From NCBI GenBank assembly GCA_945621435.1, contig CALZBR010000004.1, forward strand, positions 1 through 64,000: a stretch of DNA of 64,000 nt, written 5' to 3'. How positions within the stretch are numbered: position 1 is the stretch's first letter; every line of letters starts with the position of its first letter. The notes below the pieces were generated by a model. It searched no databases. It saw only the letters and a list, made by a program, of their open reading frames with translations, and was not told the DNA's origin. Shown piece after piece: positions 54,346-63,949 of this stretch. Source of the DNA: an uncultured Lachnospiraceae bacterium (GTDB lineage Bacteria > Bacillota > Clostridia > Lachnospirales > Lachnospiraceae). The translations under genes were made by a program, and so were the position numbers.

Positions 54346-55323
54346 ATGTGCAAGGTGACGGTGATAATCCCGAACTACAACGGAATAAAGTTTCTTGGGG
54401 AATGTCTGGAGGCATTGTTTTCTCAGGAGCCCGGCACCCCGGAATTTGATGTGCTGGTAGTGGATAACGGCTCCACAGATGGAAGCAGGGAGCTTCTGCA
54501 GGAGCGGTATCCTCAGGTGCAGACTCTTTTGCTCCAAGAGAATACAGGTTTTTGTCATGCGGTAAACGTGGGTATCGGGCAGGCTGAATCGCCCTATGTC
54601 ATCCTGTTGAACAATGACACGAAAGTAAAAAGCAGATTTGTCAGCTCCCTCCTTCGGGAAATAGAGAATAAGCCGGACGCCTTTGCTGTCAGCGCAAGGA
54701 TGCTGATGTGGGACAAGCCTGAGCTGTTGGATGATGCCGGAGATCAGTACTGCGTTCTGGGCTGGGCGTATGCCAGAGGAAAAGGAAAAGCAGCCACAAA
54801 ATACGATAAGCCCTGCAGGGTCTTTTCAGCCTGTGGCGGTGCGGCAATCTACCGAAGAAGCATCTTTGAGGAAATCGGATTCTTTGATGAAGAACACTTT
54901 GCTTATCTGGAAGATCTGGACATCTGTTATCGGGCGAGAATCTACGGATATTGCAGCTATTATCAGCCGGAAGCGGAAGTGATTCATTTCGGAAGCGCTT
55001 CCAGCGGCTCACGCTATAATCTCTGGAAGACAGAGCTCGCGGCGGCAAACAGCGTGTATGTCACCTGCAAGAACATGCCGCTGCTTCAGTGGCTTTGGAA
55101 TCTGCCTTTTTTGCTGTTGGGATGGCTGATCAAATATCTCTTTTTTGTCAGGAAAAAAATGGGAAAAGCTTATTTGAAAGGTCTGAAAAATGGTTTTCGG
55201 AAGTCTCTTTCCGCTTCCGGAAGAGCACATAAAGTGCGGTTTCAGGTGAAAAATCTGCCTGCCTATCTGGCGATTCAGGGCCAATTGTATTTGAATGTTC
55301 TTCGAATTCTTAAGAAATCTTAA
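54346..55323 (+). CDS. GT2 family glycosyltransferase (WbbL/rhamnosyltransferase-like)
   Basis: 325 residues. GT2 motifs are IIPNYNGIKFLGECLEALF, VDNGSTDGS, ENTGFCHAVNVGI and metal site LLNNDTKV; later FFDEEHFAYLEDLDICYR holds the catalytic acid pair. This pattern is that of WbbL/RfbF-type rhamnosyltransferases. The C-terminal region has one hydrophobic segment (about 250-268) and a basic tail that may attach it to the membrane. GGGGTGAAAT precedes the ATG. A dTDP-rhamnose donor would fit the rfb genes, but sugar specificity is not proved. Confidence 0.82.
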   Translation: MCKVTVIIPNYNGIKFLGECLEALFSQEPGTPEFDVLVVDNGSTDGSRELLQERYPQVQTLLLQENTGFCHAVNVGIGQAESPYVILLNNDTKVKSRFVSSLLREIENKPDAFAVSARMLMWDKPELLDDAGDQYCVLGWAYARGKGKAATKYDKPCRVFSACGGAAIYRRSIFEEIGFFDEEHFAYLEDLDICYRARIYGYCSYYQPEAEVIHFGSASSGSRYNLWKTELAAANSVYVTCKNMPLLQWLWNLPFLLLGWLIKYLFFVRKKMGKAYLKGLKNGFRKSLSASGRAHKVRFQVKNLPAYLAIQGQLYLNVLRILKKS

Positions 55324-55354
55324 GAAATAGCTTCATAAATTTATAAGTTGTTAT

Positions 55355-55363
55355 TGTTATACT
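55355..55363 (+). promoter_or_regulatory. possible extended -10 before the initiating transferase
   Basis: TGTTATACT (55355-55363) is an extended -10 in the 70-base AT-rich gap before the WcaJ-like gene. The -35 region is poor. The gap also repeats TCTTAAGAAA twice next to the preceding stop. Confidence 0.4.
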
Positions 55364-55393
55364 AATCTAGTATTCTATTTTGTGGGGCAGGCT

Positions 55394-56800
55394 ATGATAA
55401 AAGATAATCAGAAAGTTTTTAACCGATTAATGGTGATTATTGATGCCGCCATCACAACGGCATCCTTTATGCTGGCATATTTTTTTAAGTTTTATGTTTT
55501 GAACGACGGACCGGGTCCGGGAGTTCTGCCGGCAGAAGTATATTTCAGACTGTGCTTTTATATTATACCGGGGTACATGCTGATTTATGCCATTTGCAAT
55601 ATTTATGCGCCGAAGCGGACCGTAAGGAACAGATATGAGGTGTTCGGCATTGTCAAGGCCAATACCATCGGTATTTTCGCACTGATTATTCTGCTGTATA
55701 TGATCATCCGTGAAATCAACATTTCCCGTTCGGTCATGGCTTTTTTTTATGCGTTCAATATTGTTCTGACGTCCGGATTCCGGATTGCTTTGAGAAAAGG
55801 ACTCAGGACAATAAGAAAAAAAGGTTACAATCTCAGGCATATTCTGATTGTGGGTTATTCCAGGGCCACCGAGGAATATATTGACAGACTGGCTGACAAT
55901 CCGCAATGGGGATATGCAGCGGTGGGAATCCTGGACAATCATGTACCTGCCGGAACCGTCTACAAAGGCGTAAAAGTATTGGGGAGTCTGGGAAATCTGG
56001 AGATTATCCTGCCGGAGAACAAGCTGGACGAGATCGCGATTACGCTGCCTCTGAAGGATTACGAATATCTTGAAGATATCGTGGGAATCTGTGAAAAATC
56101 CGGAGTGCATACGAAGTTTATTCCCGATTACAACAGTCTGATTCCCGGCAAACCATACACGGAAGATTTGATGGGGTTGCCGGTGATTAATATCCGCCAT
56201 GTTCCGTTGACAAATACAGGAAATATGCTGATTAAGCGGCTGGTGGATATTGTGGGTTCCCTGGTGGGAATTATTCTGACCTCTCCCATTATGCTGCTGG
56301 CGGCTGTCCTGGTAAAGTGCAGCAGTCCCGGACCTGTGATTTTCAAGCAGGAACGGGTAGGACTTCACAACAGACCTTTTTATATGTATAAATTCCGCAG
56401 CATGCGCCCGCAGGCTCCCGGTGAGGAGAAGAAGGGTTGGACGGTGAAGAATGATCCCAGAGTCACCGGAATCGGTAAGGTGCTGCGTAGAACCAGCATT
56501 GACGAGCTTCCACAGCTTTTCAACATTCTGATAGGAGACATGAGCCTGGTGGGTCCCAGACCTGAGAGACCCCAGTTTGTGGAGAAATTTAAAGAAGAGA
56601 TTCCCAGATATATGGTGAAGCATCAGGTGAGACCGGGGCTGACCGGCTGGGCACAGGTAAATGGTCTGCGGGGAGATACCTCCATTCGCAAAAGGGTGGA
56701 ATATGATATTTACTATATTGAGAACTGGACCTTATGGTTTGATATAAAGATAATTTTTATGACCTTTTTTACAGGGTTCATTAATAAAAATGCATACTAA
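55394..56800 (+). CDS. initiating polyprenyl glycosylphosphotransferase (WcaJ-like)
   Basis: 468 residues. Four N-terminal membrane helices (about 12-125), a nucleotide-fold middle domain (about 140-255, HILIVGYSRATEEYI) and a C-terminal Bac_transf catalytic domain (about 275-468) with one hydrophobic helix, KQERVGLHNRPFYMYKFRSM, TSIDELPQLFNILIGDMSLV and GPRPERP. It transfers a sugar phosphate (often glucose-1-phosphate) from a nucleotide sugar to undecaprenyl phosphate and so begins the glycan. ATG 55394 is chosen over GTG 55382, with GGGG seven bases upstream. It is the only initiating transferase in the window. Confidence 0.92.
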   Translation: MIKDNQKVFNRLMVIIDAAITTASFMLAYFFKFYVLNDGPGPGVLPAEVYFRLCFYIIPGYMLIYAICNIYAPKRTVRNRYEVFGIVKANTIGIFALIILLYMIIREINISRSVMAFFYAFNIVLTSGFRIALRKGLRTIRKKGYNLRHILIVGYSRATEEYIDRLADNPQWGYAAVGILDNHVPAGTVYKGVKVLGSLGNLEIILPENKLDEIAITLPLKDYEYLEDIVGICEKSGVHTKFIPDYNSLIPGKPYTEDLMGLPVINIRHVPLTNTGNMLIKRLVDIVGSLVGIILTSPIMLLAAVLVKCSSPGPVIFKQERVGLHNRPFYMYKFRSMRPQAPGEEKKGWTVKNDPRVTGIGKVLRRTSIDELPQLFNILIGDMSLVGPRPERPQFVEKFKEEIPRYMVKHQVRPGLTGWAQVNGLRGDTSIRKRVEYDIYYIENWTLWFDIKIIFMTFFTGFINKNAY

Positions 56801-56815
56801 ATAAGGAGAAACATT

Positions 56816-57958
56816 ATGGCTACAAATTTAAAACCGACATCAACAAAAAGTAAGAGCAAGATGATCGTATTTGCAATTGAGATTATTGTAATCCTCGCCA
56901 TGCTTGCAATTCTGTATCTTGTACTCAGCAGGAAACCGGAAGAACAGCCTCTGGTTACCGTACTGGACGAAGAGGAGATCAAGCCCGACAACAAGGTACA
57001 GCAGGAAATCGAAAATGGTACCAGTAAAATGCTTGGATATAAGAATATCGCATTGTTCGGCGTCGATGCTCTGAGCAGAGATCAGATTACCAAGAACAGC
57101 CGAAGCGACAGTATCATGATCGCAAGTATCAACATGGACAACGGTGATATCAAGCTTGTCAGCGTATACCGTGACTCATACCTCAATATCGGTACGGACA
57201 GTTATCAGAAATGTAATGCCGCTTATGCCAAGGGTGGTGCTGAGCAGGCCGTTAAGATGTTGAACAATAATCTGGACCTGTACATTAAGGACTTTGTAGC
57301 AGTTGGCTATAATGCGGTAATTGACCTGATTGACGGTCTTGGCGGTATTTATATTGACGTAGATAAGGAAGAGCTGAAGTACATCAATGACTATCAGATC
57401 AGTATTGTTGCTGCATGGAAATATGGTCTGAATATCACAGAGAGTACCCCTCCTGAGGCATTCAATGTGGTAAAGAGCAGTGACTATGTTAAATTGACTG
57501 AGCCCGGTTATCAGCTGTTGAATGGTTTGCAGGCTACTGCATACTGCCGTATCCGTCGTACCGCAGGAAGCGACTATAAGCGTACTGAGCGTCAAAGAGA
57601 AGTGTTGAAGGCAATTGAAACCCAGGCTAAGAAAATGAATGTTGCTGATCTGACCAAGATCTTCAACAATGTGATCGGAAACGTATACACCAATATCAGC
57701 ACAGAGGATTTACTGGCGCTGCTGGAAAAGATTGCAGATTATCAGATTGTAGATGAAGATGGCTTCCCGCAGGCTGATTTGCGTACAGCGGCTCCTATTG
57801 GAGCAAAGGGTGACTGTGTTGTGCCCAGAGACCTTGTTAAGAACGTAGTATGGCTGCATGAATTCCTGTTCGAAGAACAGAATTATGAAGTCAGTGACAC
57901 TGTAAAAGAATACAGTGAGAAGATAAAATCTGATACAGACAGATACTTCGGCAATTGA
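56816..57958 (+). CDS. LytR-CpsA-Psr (LCP) family glycan-peptidoglycan ligase
   Basis: 380 residues. Short cytoplasmic start, one membrane helix (about 16-40) and an extracytoplasmic LCP domain (about 75-310). Conserved arginine/aspartate positions are in NSRSDSIMIASIN, VYRDSYLNI and RIRRTAGSDYKRTERQREVL. LCP enzymes move lipid-linked polymers to peptidoglycan, so at least one product of this locus is probably wall-bound. AAGGAG precedes the ATG, 15 bases after the initiating transferase gene. Confidence 0.92.
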   Translation: MATNLKPTSTKSKSKMIVFAIEIIVILAMLAILYLVLSRKPEEQPLVTVLDEEEIKPDNKVQQEIENGTSKMLGYKNIALFGVDALSRDQITKNSRSDSIMIASINMDNGDIKLVSVYRDSYLNIGTDSYQKCNAAYAKGGAEQAVKMLNNNLDLYIKDFVAVGYNAVIDLIDGLGGIYIDVDKEELKYINDYQISIVAAWKYGLNITESTPPEAFNVVKSSDYVKLTEPGYQLLNGLQATAYCRIRRTAGSDYKRTERQREVLKAIETQAKKMNVADLTKIFNNVIGNVYTNISTEDLLALLEKIADYQIVDEDGFPQADLRTAAPIGAKGDCVVPRDLVKNVVWLHEFLFEEQNYEVSDTVKEYSEKIKSDTDRYFGN

Positions 57959-58893
57959 TGATGAGTAAGATAGATGTGATCATTCCGCTTTATAAGCCGG
58001 ATAAAACCCTGTTTAAGCTGCTGGATAGTCTGAACCATCAGACCAGACCGGTTCAGAAAATCATTCTGATGAATACGGGTAAGGTGTATTTTGAAGAGCT
58101 GATACAGGGTATGGATTTTAGCGATAAATATCCGAATGTTGAGATTTATCATCTTGAGAAAAATGAGTTTAATCACGGTGGAACAAGACATGAGGGAGTG
58201 CTCCGTTCCGATGGAGATATCTTCCTCATGATGACGCAGGATGCCATACCGGCGGATGAGTATCTCGTTGAGAAGCTCACCGCCAATCTCCGTGGGAATG
58301 TGGCTGTGGCTTACGGCAGACAGCTTCCGGCAGAGGACAGTACTGTGGAAGAAAGAATTTCCAGGCTGTTCAATTATCCGGATAAGTCCCGGATCAAAAC
58401 AAAAGCTGATCTGGAGACACTCGGCATTAAGACTTTTTTTTGTTCCAACGTATGTGCGGCATACCGACGGGAAATCTACGATGCATTAAAGGGATTTACC
58501 CGTCATACTCTGTTTAATGAGGATATGATTTACGCGGCGGGAGCCGTGAAGAAGGGGTATGGAATTGCCTATGAATCGGATGCGCGAGTGATACATTCCC
58601 ATAACTTTACCAACATGCAACAGTTGCGCCGGAATTTTGACCTGGGTGTTTCCCAGGCACAGCATCCGGAAGTGTTCTCCGGAATACCTTCGGAGTCGGA
58701 AGGAAAAAAGCTTGTCAAGGTTACCTGCAGACAGCTGTGTAAGGAAGGAAAATGGTATAGGATTCCCGGTTTTTTCATTCAATGCTGTTTTAAGTATACG
58801 GGATATCTGTTGGGAAAACATTATAAGAAATTGCCCGGGAGATGGATTTTATATCTGACATCTGACAAAGAATACTGGAAGGAAAGGGATTAA
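57958..58893 (+). CDS. GT2 family glycosyltransferase (rhamnosyltransferase-like)
   Basis: 311 residues. GT2 core with VIIPLYKPDKTLFKLLDSL, then EFNHGGTRHEG, a motif common in RfbF-type rhamnosyltransferases, and metal site MMTQDAIP. The last 70 residues are basic with aromatic pairs, likely peripheral to the membrane. The start is ATG 57958, which overlaps the LCP stop (TGATG), or ATG 57961; a TTG at 57955 is less likely. Very short spacing before glmS (two bases) shows co-transcription. It fits use of dTDP-rhamnose but this is not certain. Confidence 0.8.
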   Translation: MMSKIDVIIPLYKPDKTLFKLLDSLNHQTRPVQKIILMNTGKVYFEELIQGMDFSDKYPNVEIYHLEKNEFNHGGTRHEGVLRSDGDIFLMMTQDAIPADEYLVEKLTANLRGNVAVAYGRQLPAEDSTVEERISRLFNYPDKSRIKTKADLETLGIKTFFCSNVCAAYRREIYDALKGFTRHTLFNEDMIYAAGAVKKGYGIAYESDARVIHSHNFTNMQQLRRNFDLGVSQAQHPEVFSGIPSESEGKKLVKVTCRQLCKEGKWYRIPGFFIQCCFKYTGYLLGKHYKKLPGRWILYLTSDKEYWKERD

Positions 58894-58895
58894 TT

Positions 58896-60722
58896 ATGTG
58901 CGGTATTGTAGGATATATCGGTAATCAGCAGGCTGCGCCAATCATTCTGGATGGATTGGCAAAACTGGAATACAGAGGTTATGATTCTGCCGGTGTCGCA
59001 GTGTATGATGGGGAGAAGATTCAGGCACAGAAGGCCACCGGTCGTCTGAAGGTACTGGAGAATCTGACCAGGGGTGGAGAGACATTACCCGGAACAGCAG
59101 GTATCGGACATACAAGATGGGCAACCCATGGTGCGCCCAGTGATGTGAATGCACATCCTCATCTGAATACGGCAGGTACCATTGCTGTGGTACACAATGG
59201 GATTATTGAGAACTATATCCCCCTGAAAAAGAAAATGATGGATAAGGGATATGTATTTCAATCAGAGACAGATACAGAGGTGCTGGCTCACCTGCTGGAT
59301 TATTATTACAAGGGCAATCCTTTAGAGGCTGTCACAAAGGTGCTTCACAGAGTGGAGGGCTCCTATGCCCTTGGAATCGTATTTGCGGATCATCCCGATG
59401 AGCTCTTTGCGGCAAGAAAGGACAGTCCTTTGATCGTGGGTAAGAATGACAGCGGCTGCTTTATCGCTTCCGATGTGCCTGCCATTTTGAAGTATACCAG
59501 AACCGTGTACTACATGGAGAATCAGGAAGTAGCGGTGCTGGGCAAGGATGACCTTAAGTTCTATTCCGTAGATGAAGAAGAGCTTACCAAGGAGTCCGTG
59601 AGGATTGATTGGGATGCGGATGCAGCGGAAAAGGGCGGTTATGAGCACTTCATGCTGAAGGAAATGTACGAGCAGCCCAAGACCATTGCAGATACCATAT
59701 CGCCCAGAATCCATGAGAATGATATCGTTATTGATGAGCTCAACATGAGTGATGATGAGCTCAAGGCAGTGAAAAAGATACATATTGTTGCTTGTGGTTC
59801 CGCTTATCATACCGGTGTGACCGCGAAATATGTACTGGAGAACCTGGTTCGTATTCCCGTGGAGGTGGATGTTGCCAGTGAATTCCGTTATCGTGACCCC
59901 ATCCTGGAAGAAGGCAGTATGGTAATCGTCATCAGCCAGTCCGGTGAGACCGCAGATACCCTGGCAGCCCTCAGAGAGTCCAAAGCAAGAGGCTTCAAGG
60001 TGCTGGGGATTGTGAATGTGGTGGGAAGCTCCATTGCCAGAGAAGCAGACGCCTGTCTGTATACCTGGGCAGGACCGGAGATCGCGGTGGCAACCACCAA
60101 GGCCTACAGCGCACAGCTGGTGGCACTGTATATGCTGGCAATGAAGATGGCAAAGGTTCGCGGAACCATTGATGACAATAGATTTGGGAAGCTTCTGGCT
60201 GACCTCAGATGTCTGCCGGATCAGATTGAACTCCTGCTCGGTCAGAAGGGTAAGATTCAACACTTTGCCAACCGTTATCTGGGAGCCAGGGATATTTTCT
60301 TCATCGGCAGAGGTATTGACTATGCAATTTCTCTGGAGGGCTCACTGAAGCTGAAGGAAATCTCCTATATTCATTCTGAGGCATATGCGGCGGGTGAACT
60401 GAAGCACGGAACCATTTCCCTGATTGAAGACGGTACTCTGGTTGTGGCATTGTCTACACAGCCTTCTCTTTACCAGAAGACCATCAGCAATGTGGTTGAG
60501 GTAAAGGCGAGAGGAGCCTTTGTTATGGCTGTAACCAATGAGGAAAATAAGGCGATGGAGAAGGCTTCCGATTATGTGATTTACATTCCGGAGACGGATC
60601 CCTGCTTTGCCAATTCTCTGGCAATTATTCCTCTGCAGCTTTTTGCGTATTATGTGGCTGTGGGCAGGGGCTGTGATGTCGACAAGCCCAGAAATCTGGC
60701 AAAATCCGTTACCGTGGAATAA
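58896..60722 (+). CDS. glmS: glutamine-fructose-6-phosphate aminotransferase, GlmS
   Basis: 608 residues, full length. It begins CGIVGYIGNQ with nucleophile Cys2; the glutaminase domain (about 1-220) has GHTRWATHGAPSDVNAHPH, and two SIS isomerase domains follow with ISQSGETADTLAALRES and the end LAKSVTVE. It makes glucosamine-6-phosphate, the source of UDP-GlcNAc used by PseB and by peptidoglycan. Only two bases separate it from the GT2 gene, so there is no room for a glmS ribozyme leader. A second, housekeeping copy may exist elsewhere; this cannot be told here. Confidence 0.96.
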   Translation: MCGIVGYIGNQQAAPIILDGLAKLEYRGYDSAGVAVYDGEKIQAQKATGRLKVLENLTRGGETLPGTAGIGHTRWATHGAPSDVNAHPHLNTAGTIAVVHNGIIENYIPLKKKMMDKGYVFQSETDTEVLAHLLDYYYKGNPLEAVTKVLHRVEGSYALGIVFADHPDELFAARKDSPLIVGKNDSGCFIASDVPAILKYTRTVYYMENQEVAVLGKDDLKFYSVDEEELTKESVRIDWDADAAEKGGYEHFMLKEMYEQPKTIADTISPRIHENDIVIDELNMSDDELKAVKKIHIVACGSAYHTGVTAKYVLENLVRIPVEVDVASEFRYRDPILEEGSMVIVISQSGETADTLAALRESKARGFKVLGIVNVVGSSIAREADACLYTWAGPEIAVATTKAYSAQLVALYMLAMKMAKVRGTIDDNRFGKLLADLRCLPDQIELLLGQKGKIQHFANRYLGARDIFFIGRGIDYAISLEGSLKLKEISYIHSEAYAAGELKHGTISLIEDGTLVVALSTQPSLYQKTISNVVEVKARGAFVMAVTNEENKAMEKASDYVIYIPETDPCFANSLAIIPLQLFAYYVAVGRGCDVDKPRNLAKSVTVE

Positions 60723-60827
60723 TGCCCGGATAGTATTTTATAACAGATTTTTCATAAGGAAAACACATTTCCGTCACAAATGGAGTCTATACTCGGTTAC
60801 ATAAGAAAAGAAAGAGAGGTAATCCAT

Positions 60828-62195
60828 ATGTACGAAAATGAAAAAAATACTGCCGGCAATGCAGAAAACACTGCTAACAATATAAATCCTTATTATGATT
60901 ATAATGCTGCTTCCGCCTATGAAAACAAACAGGACAAACGTAAGGCAAAGAAGGAAAAGAAGAAAGAACGCAGATCCGGAATGGGTGTCGTGAGAAAAGT
61001 GATTTTATGTGCATCCCTGGGACTGTGCTTCGGTGTCTTTTCGGCAGCCGGATTTTACGGAGTGCGCTATGCCGCAGACCGCTGGCTTCCCAGGCAGGAA
61101 GTACCTGTGGAAGCCGGAGACAGTAAGGTTGACAGCGTGATTCTTCCTTTTGACGGTGAATACACTACCAATCAGATCACCTATGTACAGGATGACATTA
61201 CAGGTACCGTAAACAGTGTGATGCCTGCCATGGTCTCCATCATCAACAATTATACGGATATGAGTATAAATATGTGGGGACAGACATATACCAGACCGAG
61301 CGTTTCCAGCGGTTCCGGTATCATTGTCGGGGAGACCGAGGAAGAGCTGTTGATTGCAACCAATAATCATGTGGTGGCTTCTGCCGACAAACTGGAGATT
61401 ACATTTATTGACGGAAGTACAGCAGAAGCCGTGATCAAAGGAACGGATGAGGATATGGATCTCGCAGTGATCGCGGTTCCCGTGTCAAAACTGTCCGATG
61501 AGACCAAGGCAGCGATTGCCGTTGCGGTTCTGGGGGACAGTGACAATCTGCAGCTCGGTGAGCCTGTCATTGCCATTGGAAATGCATTGGGATATGGACA
61601 GTCTGTTACGGATGGTATCATCAGTGCACTGAATCGTGAGATCGAGACGGAAAACGGCGCTACAGGGACCTTTATCCAGACCAATGCAGCAATCAATCCC
61701 GGTAATTCCGGCGGTGCGCTGCTGAATATCCGGGGGGAAGTCATCGGTATCAATTCCAATAAAATCGGCGGCTCCGTCATCGAGGGTATGGGATATGCGA
61801 TTCCCATCAGTGCGGCCAGACCGATTCTTGCAGAGCTCATGGAGCGTGAGACACGAACAGAGAAGCTGGATGAGGATGAGATCGGGTATATCGGTATTAC
61901 CATGCAGACCATCAGCAGCGATATCGCTTCAGTCTACGGCTGGCCCAAGGGCGTATGCGTCATTGAGATTGCAGAAGGAAGTCCTGCGGATAAGTCAGAT
62001 CTGCTGAAGGGTGATATCATTGTGAAGTTTAACGGACAGAGGATTTCTCTTGCTACTGATTTACAGTCTGTCCTTCAATATTACAGAGCCGGCGAGACGG
62101 TAACGCTTACCGTGAAGCGTCTGATCAACGGGGAGTACGAGGATGTAGATGTGGAGCTCACTCTGGGGGAGCGTCCCAAGGAGCTTGGAAAATAA
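60828..62195 (+). CDS. HtrA/DegP-type membrane-anchored serine protease
   Basis: 455 residues. A polar N-terminal tail of about 60 residues, one membrane helix (about 63-85), a trypsin-like domain (about 120-335) and a C-terminal PDZ domain (about 355-445). The catalytic triad is H181 (NNHVV), D211 (DMDLAVI) and S294 (NPGNSGGALL). It degrades or refolds damaged exported proteins, a fitting neighbour of a heavy surface-assembly locus, but it probably is a separate housekeeping gene. ATG 60828 has GAGAGG upstream; the frame back to 60780 lacks a start signal. The 105-base gap before it holds only a weak -10 like TATACT at 60788-60793. Confidence 0.93.
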   Translation: MYENEKNTAGNAENTANNINPYYDYNAASAYENKQDKRKAKKEKKKERRSGMGVVRKVILCASLGLCFGVFSAAGFYGVRYAADRWLPRQEVPVEAGDSKVDSVILPFDGEYTTNQITYVQDDITGTVNSVMPAMVSIINNYTDMSINMWGQTYTRPSVSSGSGIIVGETEEELLIATNNHVVASADKLEITFIDGSTAEAVIKGTDEDMDLAVIAVPVSKLSDETKAAIAVAVLGDSDNLQLGEPVIAIGNALGYGQSVTDGIISALNREIETENGATGTFIQTNAAINPGNSGGALLNIRGEVIGINSNKIGGSVIEGMGYAIPISAARPILAELMERETRTEKLDEDEIGYIGITMQTISSDIASVYGWPKGVCVIEIAEGSPADKSDLLKGDIIVKFNGQRISLATDLQSVLQYYRAGETVTLTVKRLINGEYEDVDVELTLGERPKELGK

Positions 62196-62238
62196 GAAAC
62201 AAAATGTTGTCAAGTGATACAACGTTAATTTTTAATAG

Positions 62239-62266
62239 GGGGCATGGCCGCAGGCTGTGCCCCTTT
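62239..62266 (+). terminator. hairpin terminator after HtrA gene
   Basis: An 11-base stem with two G-T pairs (62239-62249 with 62253-62263, arm GGGGCATGGCC) and a GCA loop, followed by TTT. The T tract is short, so read-through to clpX is possible. Confidence 0.65.
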
Positions 62267-62268
62267 AC

Positions 62269-62297
62269 TTGAAATCAGCACCTGGATATGCTATGAT
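62269..62297 (+). promoter_or_regulatory. promoter of clpX
   Basis: TTGAAA (62269-62274), 17-base spacer, TATGAT (62292-62297), about 70 bases before the ATG. It lies directly after the HtrA terminator. Confidence 0.65.
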
Positions 62298-62367
62298 AAA
62301 TAAGTTCTATGTGATTCATAAATTGCATTTTGCAGCATTCGTCGGCAGGATGAAGAAACGAGGAATT

Positions 62368-63915
62368 ATGTCGGATTATAAGGATTTTGAAGATATGAAA
62401 CAGGAAGAAGAATGGAAGAACCGGGACAGTTCGGAACAGAATGATTCGGAGAAAGATTCTTCCGAGAAGAATGAAGTGAAGGAGAATGAGAAAGGGCAGG
62501 ATACCGACAAGAACGAATACGAGGATGTCTGCTTTATCTGCCGCCGCCCGGAGAGCAAGGCGGGCAGGATGTTCAAGCTCCCCAACAGTATCTGTGTCTG
62601 CGATGACTGTATGCACAAGACCATGGAGACGGTCAGTCAGTTTGATTATCAGGGAATGCTGAACAATCCTCAGCTGAACAAAGAGATGGAAGAGCTGACA
62701 AGACAGGGGGGATTTCCCAATATCAGCTTTGTGAATCTTGCAGACCTGCAGGGTACCGGCGGGATTCCAAACAAACAGAAACTGAAAAAGAAAAAGGCCG
62801 GAGAACAGTCTGCTCCCGTCATCAATATCAAGGATATCCCGGCACCCCACAAGATTAAGGCGAGCCTGGACGAATATATCGTGGGTCAGGAACACGCCAA
62901 AAAGGTAATCTCCGTGGCAGTGTACAATCACTATAAGCGTGTGGCTACAGGCACCATGGACGAGATTGAGATAGAGAAGTCCAACATGCTGATGATTGGA
63001 CCTACCGGGTGCGGTAAGACTTATCTGGTAAGGACGTTGGCCAGGCTCTTGGATGTGCCTTTGGCAATTGCGGATGCCACTTCGCTGACAGAGGCGGGAT
63101 ATATCGGTGATGACATTGAATCAGTGGTTTCCAAGCTCCTTGCGGCTGCCGGCAACGATATCGAGAAAGCGGAGAGAGGCATCATCTTCATCGATGAGAT
63201 TGACAAGATTGCCAAGAAGAAAAATACCACCACAAGGGATGTCAGCGGCGAGAGTGTACAGCAGGGGATGCTGAAGCTCCTGGAGGGAGCTGAGGTGGAA
63301 GTACCCGTAGGCGCCAACAGCAAGAATGCCATGGTGCCCCTTGCTACCGTGAATACCAGGAATATTCTGTTTATCTGTGGTGGTGCCTTCCCGGATCTGG
63401 AGGAGATTATTAAGGAGCGTCTGTCCAAGTCTGCATCCATCGGGTTCAATTCTGAATTGAAGGACAAGTATGACAAGGACAAGAATATTTTGTCCAAGGT
63501 GACAGTGGAGGATATCAGAAAGTTTGGTATGATCCCTGAGTTCATCGGACGTCTTCCCGTGATCTACACCCTGGAGGGTCTGACCAAGGATATGATGGTA
63601 AAGATCCTGAAGGAGCCCAAGAATGCAATTCTCAAGCAGTATCAGAAGCTGCTGGAGCTGGACGAGGTAAAGCTGGAATTCACTGATGATGCGCTGGAAG
63701 CCATCGCAGAGAAGGCCATGCAGAGAGATACCGGAGCCAGAGCCCTGCGTTCCATTATTGAGGAGTTCATGCTGGATATCATGTATGAGATTCCCAAGGA
63801 CGACAATATCGGAAGGGTTACCATTACCAGAGAGTATATCGAAGGAACGGGGGGACCCGTGATTGATATCCGGGGAAATCAGCTTTTGGAAGGACCCGTA
63901 GAGAAAAAAGAATGA
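62368..63915 (+). CDS. clpX: ATP-dependent Clp protease ATP-binding subunit ClpX, with charged N-terminal extension
   Basis: 515 residues against about 420-430 for usual ClpX. The first 50 residues are a highly charged Glu/Lys/Asp/Ser extension, followed by a C4 zinc-binding domain (CFIC at about 53-56, CDDC at about 77-80), then a linker and the AAA+ core: Walker A GPTGCGKT, Walker B IIFIDEIDKIA, GESVQQGMLKLLEG and IPEFIGRLPVIYTL. The ClpP-binding IGF loop is present (SASIGFNSEL), so it should work with ClpP. ATG 62368 has GAGGAA upstream; the open frame back to 62257 has no such site. Whether it is the only ClpX of the genome is not known. Confidence 0.9.
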   Translation: MSDYKDFEDMKQEEEWKNRDSSEQNDSEKDSSEKNEVKENEKGQDTDKNEYEDVCFICRRPESKAGRMFKLPNSICVCDDCMHKTMETVSQFDYQGMLNNPQLNKEMEELTRQGGFPNISFVNLADLQGTGGIPNKQKLKKKKAGEQSAPVINIKDIPAPHKIKASLDEYIVGQEHAKKVISVAVYNHYKRVATGTMDEIEIEKSNMLMIGPTGCGKTYLVRTLARLLDVPLAIADATSLTEAGYIGDDIESVVSKLLAAAGNDIEKAERGIIFIDEIDKIAKKKNTTTRDVSGESVQQGMLKLLEGAEVEVPVGANSKNAMVPLATVNTRNILFICGGAFPDLEEIIKERLSKSASIGFNSELKDKYDKDKNILSKVTVEDIRKFGMIPEFIGRLPVIYTLEGLTKDMMVKILKEPKNAILKQYQKLLELDEVKLEFTDDALEAIAEKAMQRDTGARALRSIIEEFMLDIMYEIPKDDNIGRVTITREYIEGTGGPVIDIRGNQLLEGPVEKKE

Positions 63916-63949
63916 ATACGATTCAACGAATGGGAAAGGGATTGACACA

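Noticed and set aside
58740..58895. glmS ribozyme upstream of glmS
   Set aside because: The region is coding sequence of a GT2 gene and I see no ribozyme core.
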